Positions 17,368 through 26,137 of a stretch of 64,000 nucleotides of DNA are shown one piece after another. Both the position numbers and the translations under genes were made by a program. The notes beneath the pieces were generated by a model, which did no database searches, had not been told where the DNA came from, and worked only from the letters and a program-made list of their open reading frames with translations. The stretch is from Pseudosulfitobacter pseudonitzschiae (GTDB lineage: Bacteria > Pseudomonadota > Alphaproteobacteria > Rhodobacterales > Rhodobacteraceae). Location of the stretch: assembly GCF_900129395.1 (NCBI RefSeq), contig NZ_FQVP01000005.1, forward strand, positions 124,001 to 188,000. Reading direction: 5' to 3'. Position 1 is the first letter of the stretch, and each line of letters begins with the position of its first letter.

Positions 17368-17677
17368 CTCACTAACAAAATTGTTTTTACCTGACTTCGC
17401 CCCGCGCTGGATGAGCACTCAACCAAAAGTTGCCGAGCACATCACGAAGGCTGACGGGGCGTCTTTTGACAGCCAACATACTACAGCCTTATTTGTTAAC
17501 TAATTGTTAACTTCTTTCAAGCGTGAGTTAAGGTTCAGGTTGTATTTTTCGGCACCACACAATCTTTTGTGGCGTTAATACCGTTTAAAATTATTAATTT
17601 ACGGGCAAGGCTCCCTGACTTGGGGAACCTTTAATAGTTAAGATCAGGTCACCCCTAGGTTGCCGGATTGCCTTGAT
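17368..17677 (-). promoter_or_regulatory. Secretion-operon promoter region with CtrA-like site and 11-bp element
   Basis: A 310-base AT-rich gap without a credible gene. It contains ACATACTACAG (17476-17486), a 10 of 11 match to the element found before the repeat-protein genes, and TTAACTAATTGTTAA (17496-17510). The latter is an exact TTAA-N7-TTAA full site as bound by CtrA in alphaproteobacteria, and is also a direct repeat of TTGTTAACT. Several further TTAA tetramers lie between 17520 and 17645. The position, about 130 bases upstream of the start at 17367, suits transcription of the secretion operon. Confidence 0.5.
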
Positions 17678-20236
17678 TTAGACAGAGTCGGAATCTGTTG
17701 AGTTGCCGAAGACACTATCCAGAAGCGTTGTTCCGGCATCGTCGACCTGACTGAAGAGTGTGTTCATCGCGTCTTCAATTGCGTCGTCTGCCAGCAAGCC
17801 GCTTTCGAACGAAGATGCGTCGTCGCCGGTTGTCTCGGCGTTCAACAAGTCGTCGAATGTATTGTGCTCTCCAAGGACGTCCTCGACGCCGCCGGCAAGA
17901 ATGTCGTTCAGCAAGCCGTCGATCTCGGGGTCCGCAGCGTCACCGCTTTCAGCGGGCGCCGGTTCGAACAGGCCTTGGTCAACAAGCGTGCCGGTCAGGC
18001 TGGCATCACCGCTCAGACCCGCAAAGAGATCATCGGCAGTAAGATCTGTATCAACCACGTCCAGGCCAAAGATGTCCTCTTCACCTAGCAGGCCGTCAAA
18101 AATAGACGCCTCGGAGGCATCCGCGCTCGCGCCTCCAAAGCCTGGAAGGAACGCAAGGCTGTCGCCTCCGATCAGCGTATCAAGAAATCCGTCGTCGCCA
18201 GTCAACAACCCGTCTTCGCCGGTCACATCGTCCAGAAGGCTAGGGATGATGCTGGTCACGTCCTCGACGACAGTCTCAACCGGGGCCGTTACGGTTTCCA
18301 GAAGGTCCTCGGTTGTCTCGATGACGGTCTCTGCCGGGGCCGTTACGGTTTCCAGAAGGTCTTCGGTTGACTCGACGGCGGTGTCCACCGGAGCCGTTAC
18401 GGTTTCCAACACGTCCTCGGTTGTCTCGACGACAGTGTCCACCGGAGCAGTTACAGTCTCCAGAAGATCTTCGGTTGTCTCGACGACGGTCTCGACCGGA
18501 GCCGTTACGGTTTCCAGAAGCTCCTCGGTTGTCTCGACGACGGTCTCTGCCGGAGCCGTTACGGTTTCCAGAAGGTCCTCGGTTGTCTCGACGACGGTCT
18601 CGACCGGAGCCGTTACGGTTTCCAGAAGGTCCTCGGTTGTATCAACGACGGTCTCTACCGGAGCTGTTACGGTTTCCAGAAGGTCCTCGGTTGTCTCGAC
18701 GACGGTGTCCACCGGAGCCGTCACGGTTTCCAGAAGGTCCTCGGTTGTCTCGACAACGGTCTCGACCGGAGCCGTTACGGTTTCCAAGAGGTCTTCGGTT
18801 GTCTCGACGACGGTGTCCACTGGCGCCGTTACGGTTTCCAAAACGTCCTCGGCTGTCTCGACGACAGTCTCCACCGTATCGGTCACGGTTTCGACAACTT
18901 GTTCCGTGGTCCCGACCACAGTTTCAACCGTGTCTGTCACCGTATCTGTTAGGGGCTCGATGCTGTCCACGACAGTAGAGAGCGGATCGTCCAGAACATC
19001 CGAGGATTCGCTCTCCGTGATGCCGCCAAGAAGTCCGCCGACCAGCCCATCCGTGCCAAGCAAGCCACCGACAATACCGTCTTCTCCGAGGATGGTATCA
19101 ACCAAACCATCTTCACCCAGCAGCGTGTCCACAACGTCATCGACAACGCCGTCCTCGCCGAGCACGGTGCCGACAACGCCGTCATCGCCCAGAACCGTAT
19201 CCACGACCGTATCGACAACACCGTCATCGCCGAGCACGATATCGACAACACCGTCTTCCCCCAGAATGGTGTCCACCACGTCATCGACAACGCCATCATC
19301 GCCGAGCAGGGTATCGACAACACCGTCTTCACCCAGAAGGGTGTCCACAACGTCATCTACAACGCCGTCATCACCAAGAACGGTATCCAGAACACCGTCC
19401 TCGCCCAACAGGGAGTCCACGACAGTATCAACGACACCGTCCTCGCCCAGCAGTGTGTCCACGACCGTGTCGACGACGCCGTCTTCGCCGAGCAGTGTGT
19501 CCACGACCGTATCGACGACACCGTCCTCGCCCAGCAGGCTGTCCACGACCGTATCGACGACACCGTCCTCGCCCAGCAGGCTGTCCACGACTGAATCAAC
19601 GACGCCATCTTCCCCCAGAAGGCTGTCGACGATACCGTCTTCACCGCCAATCAGGTTGGTCACCGGGGCCAGTGGCGTGCTTGAGGTCGGGGTGCCTGTC
19701 GAAGTTGGGGGCTTCTGGGCCGTTGTTGTCTGCGGTGTGGCAGAGGTATCTTCGCCCGGTTTCAAGGACTCCTTGAAATAGGGTTGATCGTCTTGCGAGC
19801 CATGCAAGGGGGCCGCGCCCAGGCTGGCCATCTTTGGCTCGGCGGGTGCGTCAATGCTGTTGCTGTCAGGTGTGGCTTCGACGGAGACATCCAGAGCCGC
19901 CACGTCAAATGCCTGTGCCGCAGCGCTGGCCGTGTCTTGCTCGGGATCTGCAAGGGTCTGATCCTGCGCGGCGGGGGTGTGATCGCCAGCTTTGGTATCT
20001 TGCGGGTGCGTGTCGCGGTCGGGAAGCGTTTCGGCAAATGCCTGCAATCCATCAGGCGAGCCGCTTTGCAGGGCAAGGCCCATTCCGATCGCGGTTGCCG
20101 TCGCCGAAACACCGCTCGCGCGTCCGCCACGGTCTTCTGCACTCTGGAGAGGGCGGCCAGGCAAACTCAGACCGTTGGCTTGATCGCCAAGCGTCTGACG
20201 CACCTGGGTGCCGCTGAGATTTCCACGCTTGCCCAC
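17678..20236 (-). CDS. Acidic protein of 14- and 18-residue tandem repeats, unknown function
   Basis: An 852-residue, very acidic protein. Residues 1-190 are low-complexity (Ala, Asp, Gln, Thr, Pro). Next come about 15 imperfect units of LLGEDGVVDTVVDS (residues about 195-400). A bridge follows, then 11 copies of the 18-residue unit TEDLLETVTAPVETVVET (about 455-655). The C-terminal 200 residues are acidic with scattered LLGEDG-like motifs. No prefix domain, RTX motif or signal peptide is visible. The start is GTG at 20236, supported by GGAG nine bases upstream and by the absence of an in-frame ATG. It lies upstream of the secretion operon but is separated from it by its own gap. The 18-residue units have a helix-like heptad character; secretion is inferred from context only. 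Confidence 0.75.
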   Translation of the reverse strand: MGKRGNLSGTQVRQTLGDQANGLSLPGRPLQSAEDRGGRASGVSATATAIGMGLALQSGSPDGLQAFAETLPDRDTHPQDTKAGDHTPAAQDQTLADPEQDTASAAAQAFDVAALDVSVEATPDSNSIDAPAEPKMASLGAAPLHGSQDDQPYFKESLKPGEDTSATPQTTTAQKPPTSTGTPTSSTPLAPVTNLIGGEDGIVDSLLGEDGVVDSVVDSLLGEDGVVDTVVDSLLGEDGVVDTVVDTLLGEDGVVDTVVDTLLGEDGVVDTVVDSLLGEDGVLDTVLGDDGVVDDVVDTLLGEDGVVDTLLGDDGVVDDVVDTILGEDGVVDIVLGDDGVVDTVVDTVLGDDGVVGTVLGEDGVVDDVVDTLLGEDGLVDTILGEDGIVGGLLGTDGLVGGLLGGITESESSDVLDDPLSTVVDSIEPLTDTVTDTVETVVGTTEQVVETVTDTVETVVETAEDVLETVTAPVDTVVETTEDLLETVTAPVETVVETTEDLLETVTAPVDTVVETTEDLLETVTAPVETVVDTTEDLLETVTAPVETVVETTEDLLETVTAPAETVVETTEELLETVTAPVETVVETTEDLLETVTAPVDTVVETTEDVLETVTAPVDTAVESTEDLLETVTAPAETVIETTEDLLETVTAPVETVVEDVTSIIPSLLDDVTGEDGLLTGDDGFLDTLIGGDSLAFLPGFGGASADASEASIFDGLLGEEDIFGLDVVDTDLTADDLFAGLSGDASLTGTLVDQGLFEPAPAESGDAADPEIDGLLNDILAGGVEDVLGEHNTFDDLLNAETTGDDASSFESGLLADDAIEDAMNTLFSQVDDAGTTLLDSVFGNSTDSDSV
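18262..18870 (-). repeat. 54-bp tandem repeat (11 copies of an 18-residue unit)
   Basis: Eleven near-identical 54-base units encode TEDLLETVTAPVETVVET with small substitutions (VET/VDT/AET). The high nucleotide identity between units suggests recent duplication or gene conversion and makes copy-number variation between strains likely. Ends are approximate. Confidence 0.85.
19040..19640 (-). repeat. Repeat array encoding LLGEDGVVDTVVDS-type units
   Basis: About 15 imperfect units of 30 or 42 bases encode LLGEDGVVDTVVDS or its shortened form LGDDGVVDT. Units are less uniform than the 54-base array downstream. The motif DG-(V/L)(V/L) preceded by LLGE links it to the DGLLGD repeats of the two prefix proteins. 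Ends are approximate. Confidence 0.8.
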
Positions 20237-20862
20237 TTAGGCAACTCCATATTTAGCCTGCGCTGTGCGCAACCGAAGCTTTAGAAACTGCGAGGCGGAC
20301 CATCCGAAAGAGGCGGGTCTCATTCCTCATTGCAAACCTGTTACAGCACATAGTGGACTCCCTCGAAAGAATCCATACTTAAGCTTCAAACTAGATACTA
20401 TAGTATGCGATTTTGTGATCTTTTCGCAAGCGCGAAGTGGAAAGCACATAAAAACGCGAAATAATTGGTATAAACACCCATCCAAAAGTATGTATTCCGC
20501 TTCATGCGCGATTTCAACGTCGGGGTGCGTTGCCTCCATTCCTTCGATCAAAGTGCACAAGAACGGCGCCAAACATTGCCTGAGCGACTCGCTCTGGACC
20601 TCGTTCAACCTGTGCAGATCACTTTGGTCGCGTATCGGACCGGACATCTTACGTGCTGCAACAACAGGGCAAGAGCGCGCGCGAAATGCCCTGTTTCCGA
20701 CATCTTCGGCGGGTTGGCTTCTGAAAAGAGTGCATTCTGCCCGTTGACGGGGATAGAAGTTCGACGTTCTTTGCTGCACCAAAGTCGATGACCCGGACAC
20801 AGGGCATATCAACGGCCGATACAACCACGAACCACAAGTACCATCTTGAAGGAGGAGTTGAG
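20237..20862. promoter_or_regulatory. 626-base intergenic region between divergent genes, with locus element copies
   Basis: No convincing gene is present. Near the repeat-protein start are CCATACTTAAG (20373-20383), AGATACTATAG (20393-20403, exactly 20 bases on) and CTATAGTATGC (20398-20408); the last two overlap to form the palindrome ATACTATAGTAT. CAAAAGTATGT lies at 20483-20493. These match the element before the other acidic-protein genes. A minus-strand frame (20327-20647 with an ATG start at 20647, about 106 residues) is open but unlike any family known to me and overlaps the element copies, so it is not called. The TRAP binding-protein gene has GGAGGAG just before its start at 20863. 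Confidence 0.5.
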
Positions 20863-21822
20863 ATGAACACCTTTATGAAAACGACGCTGGCCGCACTGGC
20901 GGTCGCCGCTCTGGGCGTCACTGCAGCCTCGGCGGAAACGCGAATCACTTATAAATCCGCCAAGACAGGATCGTCCTATTACCAGATGGGCGTTGAACTG
21001 GCCGAGGCGATGAAAACAGGCACCGATGGCGCGCTGATTGTCACCATCGAAGAAAGCCAGGGTTCCGTGCAGAACGTGATGGAGGTCAAGGCGCGCGGCG
21101 CGGATTATGTGTTCACCACTCCACCTGCGCTGGTTGGCCTGGCGCAGCAGGGCAAGGCAATGTTTGATGGCAAGGGCGACCCCAAGTTCGACGAGATCCG
21201 CGCCCTGTTTCCGATCCCCTCGCTGACCATGCATTTCGTGATGTCCGCAGACAGCGGTGTGACCGACCTCATGGGCATGGAGGGCAAGCAGATCCTGCTG
21301 GGCAAAGGATCGTTCGGTGCCACCGAGGGCGAGAAATACATCGAGACCTTTGGCCTGACCGACAAGGTCAAGATCGCGGATGCGGAACTGTCCAACGCGG
21401 TAGCTGCGTTGAAAAACGGCCAGATCGACGGTTTTGTCACCGCCGGATCGTGGCCTGCGCCCAATGTGATCGAGGCGGCGGCCTCGACCCCCGTGACCGT
21501 TCTGTCGCTGACCGATGAGCAGATTGCACAAACCGGCCGCACAAAGCTGGTGATTCCGGCGGGCACCTATGCAGGGCAGGACGCCGATATTCAAACCACC
21601 TCGTTGCCGGTCGTGGCCTATACCACCACCGCAATGGACGATGACACGGCCTATGCGCTGACCAAGACCTTCTGGGAGAGCAAGGCCAAGCTGGGCGACA
21701 CCTCGCCGTGGTGGAATGGTGTGGATCAGGACCTGATGGCCAACATCGCAGGCAAAATTCATCCCGGCGCGCAGCGTTACTATGAAGAGGCAGGCATTGC
21801 CCTCACCGACGCGCAAAAGTAA
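20863..21822 (+). CDS. TAXI-family TRAP transporter substrate-binding protein
   Basis: A 319-residue exported binding protein. A signal peptide (MKTTLAALAVAALG... cut near ASAET) is followed by the TAXI-type opening TRITYKSAKTGSSYYQMGVELAEA and the later region LLGKGSFGATEG. It binds a small organic anion in the periplasm and delivers it to the fused permease encoded next. The substrate cannot be read from sequence. ATG at 20863 is chosen over 20788 because GGAGGAG lies six bases upstream and the signal peptide then starts directly. Confidence 0.88.
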   Translation: MNTFMKTTLAALAVAALGVTAASAETRITYKSAKTGSSYYQMGVELAEAMKTGTDGALIVTIEESQGSVQNVMEVKARGADYVFTTPPALVGLAQQGKAMFDGKGDPKFDEIRALFPIPSLTMHFVMSADSGVTDLMGMEGKQILLGKGSFGATEGEKYIETFGLTDKVKIADAELSNAVAALKNGQIDGFVTAGSWPAPNVIEAAASTPVTVLSLTDEQIAQTGRTKLVIPAGTYAGQDADIQTTSLPVVAYTTTAMDDDTAYALTKTFWESKAKLGDTSPWWNGVDQDLMANIAGKIHPGAQRYYEEAGIALTDAQK

Positions 21823-21833
21823 TGCGCCCTTTG

Positions 21834-21864
21834 CAGGCCGGGCATCGTTCCGGCCTGATCTTTT
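21834..21864 (+). terminator. Stem-loop between TRAP binding-protein and permease genes
   Basis: CAGGCCGG (21834-21841) pairs with CCGGCCTG (21850-21857) across an 8-base loop and is followed by ATCTTTT. In this position, just after a binding-protein gene, it probably acts as a partial terminator or 3-prime mRNA stabiliser that lets the binding protein be made in excess over the permease. Confidence 0.6.
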
Positions 21865-21879
21865 ACAGCGACAGGTTCA

Positions 21880-23667
21880 ATGATGGATATGCTTCCCAAA
21901 GGGCGCGTGCACGCGGCGTTCTGGCTTTTGCTTGCAACGGCTCTGGTGGGGTATCATCTGGCCCTTATCTTCTCTGGACTTGTGCCCAACCTGGTCAGCC
22001 GCCCATTGCACATGGCGTTCATCCTGCCGTTCATCCTGGTTTTGGGCGCATCAGGCCCCGCGAGCCGGATCAGCGGGGCGATCATCGCAATGCTTGGCGT
22101 GGCGGCTGCGCTGTGGGTCGCGCTGAATGCCGACCGGCTGGGGGATCAATACGGGTTTCTTGAGGGCAATTTTCAGGTCGCTGTGGCCGTTGTCCTGCTG
22201 GCCGTCACGCTTGAAGCTGCCCGTCGCGCCATCGGCTGGCCGCTGCCGCTGGTGGCTGCGTCTGCCTTGCTGTACGGGCTGTTCGGTCAATATATCCCGG
22301 GTCAGTTCGGCCACTCGGGCACACCGATCAACAGCTTCCTGGGCACGCTGACCATTGCCGAAGGTGGCATCTGGGGATCGCTGACCGGCGTGTCTGTCGG
22401 TGTCGTGTCGATCTTTGTGATCTTCGGCGCGGTGCTGAATGCGGGTGAGGCAGGGCAGGGGGTCATGAACGTTGCAGCCGCCTTTGCCGGGCGTCTGAGG
22501 GGCGGGGCTGCAAAGGTGTCGGTGATTTCCTCGGCGCTCTTCGGCTCGATCTCAGGTTCGGCCTCGGCCAATGTGGCGTCCACGGGGGCAATCACGCTGC
22601 CCGCGATGACCAAGCTGGGCTATCCCAAACGGCTGGCCGCCGCGGTCGAGGCGGTGGCCTCGTCCGGCGGGCAGATCATGCCGCCGCTGATGGGGGCGGG
22701 CGCCTTTGTCATGGTCGAACTGACCGGCGTGCCCTACACGGCAATCATGGCGGCGGCTGTCCTGCCTGCTTTTCTCTATTTTCTGGCGGTCTGGGTGGGG
22801 ATCAATGCCTATGCCCGACGGTTCGACCTGAAGGGCGTCGACGCATCCGACCAGCCCGCGTCGCGTGACGTAATCATCACCTCGCTGTTTTTCCTTGTGC
22901 CCTTCACGGTGCTGTTGTGGGGCATGTTCTGGGCACAGTTTACCCCCGAATATGCCGCTGCATTGGCGATCCTGGCGGGCGCGCTGTTGTTGTTCGTAAA
23001 TGGCAATCTGCAATGCAAACGCGAACAGGTTGCGGCCCGCTTTGCCTCTGCGGTGATCAACGCCGCGCGGCAGGTGTCGATGATTGCCGCGATCATCCTG
23101 TGCGCCTCGATCATCATCGGGGTGCTGTCGATCACCGGGCTGGGGGTCAAGGTGACCTCGCTGATCCTCGAGGGAGCGGGCGGGCTGTTGTGGCCATCGC
23201 TGCTGTTGACGGCACTGGCCTGTCTGATCCTGGGGATGGAGGTGCCGACGACCGCCGCCTATGTGATCTGTGTGTCCGTTGCAGGACCTGCGCTGACGCA
23301 ACTGGGGCTTGAGCCGCTGCAGGCGCATCTGTTCGTGTTCTGGTTCGCGCTGCTGTCCACCATCACGCCGCCGGTTTGCGGCGCGGTGTTCATTGCGGCC
23401 GGCATGATCGGGGAAAACTGGTTGAAGGTGGCTCTTACCGCGATGGCGCTGGGCGTTGGCCTTTATGTCATCCCGCTGGGCATGGTTGCCAACCCCGACA
23501 TGCTGCGGCTGGCCGATGCACCGGTGGCTGCGTTGATCGCGACGGTGCGGGTCGCGCTCGGCCTGACGTTGCTGTCCTATGGATTGATCGGTGCACGCAG
23601 GCCGGTGCCGACGGTCCTGATGGTGGTCGGTGGCCTGTGCGTTGTGTTCTCGGGGCTGTATTTCTGA
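21880..23667 (+). CDS. TRAP transporter fused permease (TAXI type)
   Basis: A 595-residue very hydrophobic protein with around 15 or more membrane segments. It fuses the small and large TRAP permease subunits, as is usual for TAXI systems. Family stretches include GSISGSASANVASTGAITLPAM and PPLMGAGAFVM in the large-subunit half, and ILGMEVPTTAAYVI and STITPPVCGAVF later. It uses an ion gradient to import the ligand bound by the product of the preceding gene. ATG at 21880 is immediately followed by a second in-frame ATG at 21889; either could be used. Confidence 0.9.
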   Translation: MMDMLPKGRVHAAFWLLLATALVGYHLALIFSGLVPNLVSRPLHMAFILPFILVLGASGPASRISGAIIAMLGVAAALWVALNADRLGDQYGFLEGNFQVAVAVVLLAVTLEAARRAIGWPLPLVAASALLYGLFGQYIPGQFGHSGTPINSFLGTLTIAEGGIWGSLTGVSVGVVSIFVIFGAVLNAGEAGQGVMNVAAAFAGRLRGGAAKVSVISSALFGSISGSASANVASTGAITLPAMTKLGYPKRLAAAVEAVASSGGQIMPPLMGAGAFVMVELTGVPYTAIMAAAVLPAFLYFLAVWVGINAYARRFDLKGVDASDQPASRDVIITSLFFLVPFTVLLWGMFWAQFTPEYAAALAILAGALLLFVNGNLQCKREQVAARFASAVINAARQVSMIAAIILCASIIIGVLSITGLGVKVTSLILEGAGGLLWPSLLLTALACLILGMEVPTTAAYVICVSVAGPALTQLGLEPLQAHLFVFWFALLSTITPPVCGAVFIAAGMIGENWLKVALTAMALGVGLYVIPLGMVANPDMLRLADAPVAALIATVRVALGLTLLSYGLIGARRPVPTVLMVVGGLCVVFSGLYF

Positions 23668-23817
23668 GGCATTTGCCGGTTCTGGAACGCGGTCCGGCGC
23701 GCTGTCGTGAAGTGCTCTAAGATCCGCCGTCTTTGGGTCGCCATATCCGCAAACACTTTTCTCAGCAAAAACTGTACTATATCGTTTCAGAAGAGATATT
23801 TTGCTGAGATCAAGATT

Positions 23818-25212
23818 ATGACCAAATCAAGCTTTCCAGCCAGCGGTGGCGATCACCTTGATCTTTTGCTTGCCACTTCGGAGATCGGTATTTGGGAGCT
23901 TGACGCAGCAACGGGCAAGGCGCTGCGCAATCTCAGGCATGACCAGATTTTCGGACATGATCAGCTTCTGGATCATTGGAGCGGTGATGTCTTTCTGACC
24001 TACGTTGTCGAGGAAGACCGCAAGCGGGTCGGTGCCCTTTTGAATGCGTCGCTGACCGATGGAGAGCCATGGTCCTTTGAAACCCGCATTCGGCGTGCGG
24101 ATGGGGTTGACCGCTGGATCAGTGCCAAAGGCGTGCCGAAATTCTCGGAGACCGGGGAAGTCACCAAGCTGATCGGCCACGTTATTGATATCACTGCGAC
24201 AAAGCTGACCGAGGACCGCCTTAGGTTGCTGTCAAAGGAACTGAACCACCGCGTCGCAAACACCTTCACAATCATGAACTCGATGATCCGTCACGCCTCG
24301 AAAAAGGCGAATACGGTCGATCAGCTCGCGCTCACCCTGATGGAACGGCTCGCGGCCCTTGCCCGGTCAAACAAGGTTCTGGTCGCCGAAGAGGCAGAAC
24401 GCTCCAGCCTGCACGATATCCTGAAAATGGAGCTGGAAGCCTTTCTGGGGTGGCAGAAACGTATCTCGATTTCCGGGAAGTTGCATATCTGGTTTTCAGG
24501 CGAGGCTTCGGAAGCTCTGGCGTTGATCTTTCACGAGTTGCTGACCAATGCCGTGAAACACGGGGCGCTTTCGGTGCCTTCCGGTCGTGTCAATCTGACC
24601 GTCGAGGAGTGCCCTGACAGACGGGTCAAAATCAACTGGGTCGAAACGGGCGGGCCGTCCCTCGTGGGCGACCGGCGCACTGGCATCGGTTCGACGATCC
24701 TGCAAAACGCGATGCGTGACGAGGGCACCGTAAAGCTTGATTTCGCGGCGGAAGGCCTGAAGTGCGACATTGTCATCAATGACAGCTTCCGGCGGGAAGC
24801 GCCGGACATTCCCGAGCCGGTGGCGCCTGCGCGTGAGGACCAGCCGATTGCCGATGATGGCGCGTTTTCGGGGCAACGTATCATGGTTGTCGAAGACGAT
24901 CCGATCATCGGGCTGGATATATCGGATATCCTGAAATCACGCGGCGCGCAGGTGATCGGACCCTTCACGAATGTGGCGAGCGCGTTGAAAGCGATACGCG
25001 ACAAGCCGGACGCGGTGTTGCTGGACGTGAACCTGGGGCAGGAAACGACAGATGTGGTTGCATCGCAGCTTTCCGACCTTTCGATCCCGTTTCTGGTGCT
25101 GAGCGGCCAGTTCGACAGTTCGGATCTTGGTGCGGCATTCAAAGGCGTCACGCTCATGAGCAAGCCCTTTCGGGAACGCGATCTGGTGGCCGCTGTGCAC
25201 CGGCTTTTGTGA
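23818..25212 (+). CDS. PAS-HWE histidine kinase with C-terminal receiver
   Basis: A 464-residue cytosolic protein. A PAS domain (about 15-130, ending in GHVIDITATKL) is followed by an HWE-family kinase core: phospho-accepting His in KELNHRVANTFTIM, N-box HELLTNAVKHGAL, and the W-x-E signature in NWVETGGPSL. A receiver follows (about 355-464) with acidic pair in VVEDDP, phospho-acceptor Asp in VLLDVNLG and Lys in MSKPF. HWE kinases in alphaproteobacteria often sense light or redox, or feed the general stress response; no flavin-binding LOV cysteine motif is apparent in the PAS. The ATG at 23818 was chosen over 23707, whose extra leader looks random. No obvious partner gene is adjacent. Confidence 0.85.
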   Translation: MTKSSFPASGGDHLDLLLATSEIGIWELDAATGKALRNLRHDQIFGHDQLLDHWSGDVFLTYVVEEDRKRVGALLNASLTDGEPWSFETRIRRADGVDRWISAKGVPKFSETGEVTKLIGHVIDITATKLTEDRLRLLSKELNHRVANTFTIMNSMIRHASKKANTVDQLALTLMERLAALARSNKVLVAEEAERSSLHDILKMELEAFLGWQKRISISGKLHIWFSGEASEALALIFHELLTNAVKHGALSVPSGRVNLTVEECPDRRVKINWVETGGPSLVGDRRTGIGSTILQNAMRDEGTVKLDFAAEGLKCDIVINDSFRREAPDIPEPVAPAREDQPIADDGAFSGQRIMVVEDDPIIGLDISDILKSRGAQVIGPFTNVASALKAIRDKPDAVLLDVNLGQETTDVVASQLSDLSIPFLVLSGQFDSSDLGAAFKGVTLMSKPFRERDLVAAVHRLL

Positions 25213-25330
25213 TTTGCCTTCCTGAGGTTCCTAAAACTTCGCAATCTGTGGCGCGTGCGGAACTCGCCTTGGACAGCCCCGATGTCGCTTCGCCAGCGCG
25301 GAATAACCCGGGCAGGGGGAGCGGTGTCTC

Positions 25331-26137
25331 TCACGCGGACTGTGCGACGGGCATCGGCTCCAAGTTGCCCGCCGATTGCGGCAGCATGAACCAGCCACCG
25401 TCCTGCGGGGCCGTGCTGGTGCGGATGTCGCACCCATAGGCGCGCGAGACCTGCGCGTCGGTCAGCACCTCGGCGGGGGTGCCATGGCCGATAATGCGAC
25501 CCGACTGCATCAGCACGATCTGATGGGCAAACATCGCGCTCAGGTTCAGGTCATGCATCACCGCCACCACACCGCCGCCTGCGCGGGCAAAGTCGCGGGC
25601 GATTTGCATGACGGTCAGCTGGTGGCCGATGTCCAGGCTCGACACGGGTTCGTCCAGAAACAACCAGCGGGGCACGCCGCTGACCACGGGGCGCCAGACC
25701 TGGCAGAGCACGCGGGCCAGTTGCACGCGCTGTTGCTCGCCGCCTGACAGCTCTTGGTAAAAACGGTTGGCATAGCCCTCCAGACCCACTCGCGACAGTG
25801 CCGTCAGTGCCAGCCTGTCGTTGGTTTCGATCCCGCCGCGCAGGCCCAGCCGCACCACTTCGACGGCCTGAAACGGAAAGGCCAGCGGAGTCGCCTGTGG
25901 CAACACCGCGCGCTGCGCCGCCAGGTCATAGGGCTTGGCCGTGGCGATGTCGGTGTCGCCCAGCGTGATCCTCCCGCTGAAATCCACATCACCGGTCAGG
26001 GCCCGCATCAGCGTGGTCTTGCCCGACCCGTTGGGGCCGACGATGGCGGTCAGGGTTCCGGGTGCCGCCGTCAGGGTCAGCCCGTGCAGCACCTGTTTCG
26101 GGCCATAGCTGACTGAAATGTCTTTTGCGTACAGCAT
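25331..26137 (-). CDS. hmuV: Heme ABC transporter ATP-binding protein
   Basis: A 268-residue ATPase with Walker A VGPNGSGKTT, signature ELSGGEQQRVQLARV, Walker B LFLDEPVSSLD and switch His in VMHDLN. It powers import of heme from periplasm to cytoplasm with HmuU and HmuT. The SGGEQQRV signature and the context identify HmuV rather than a siderophore ATPase. The ATG at 26137 overlaps the hmuU stop by one base; a longer frame to 26572 lies inside hmuU and is not used. Confidence 0.93.
   Translation of the reverse strand: MLYAKDISVSYGPKQVLHGLTLTAAPGTLTAIVGPNGSGKTTLMRALTGDVDFSGRITLGDTDIATAKPYDLAAQRAVLPQATPLAFPFQAVEVVRLGLRGGIETNDRLALTALSRVGLEGYANRFYQELSGGEQQRVQLARVLCQVWRPVVSGVPRWLFLDEPVSSLDIGHQLTVMQIARDFARAGGGVVAVMHDLNLSAMFAHQIVLMQSGRIIGHGTPAEVLTDAQVSRAYGCDIRTSTAPQDGGWFMLPQSAGNLEPMPVAQSA

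Noticed and set aside
20327-20824. Minus-strand open frame in the gap before the TRAP genes
   Set aside because: No recognisable family, no ribosome-binding site seen, and it overlaps the repeated regulatory elements; noted in the gap description only.
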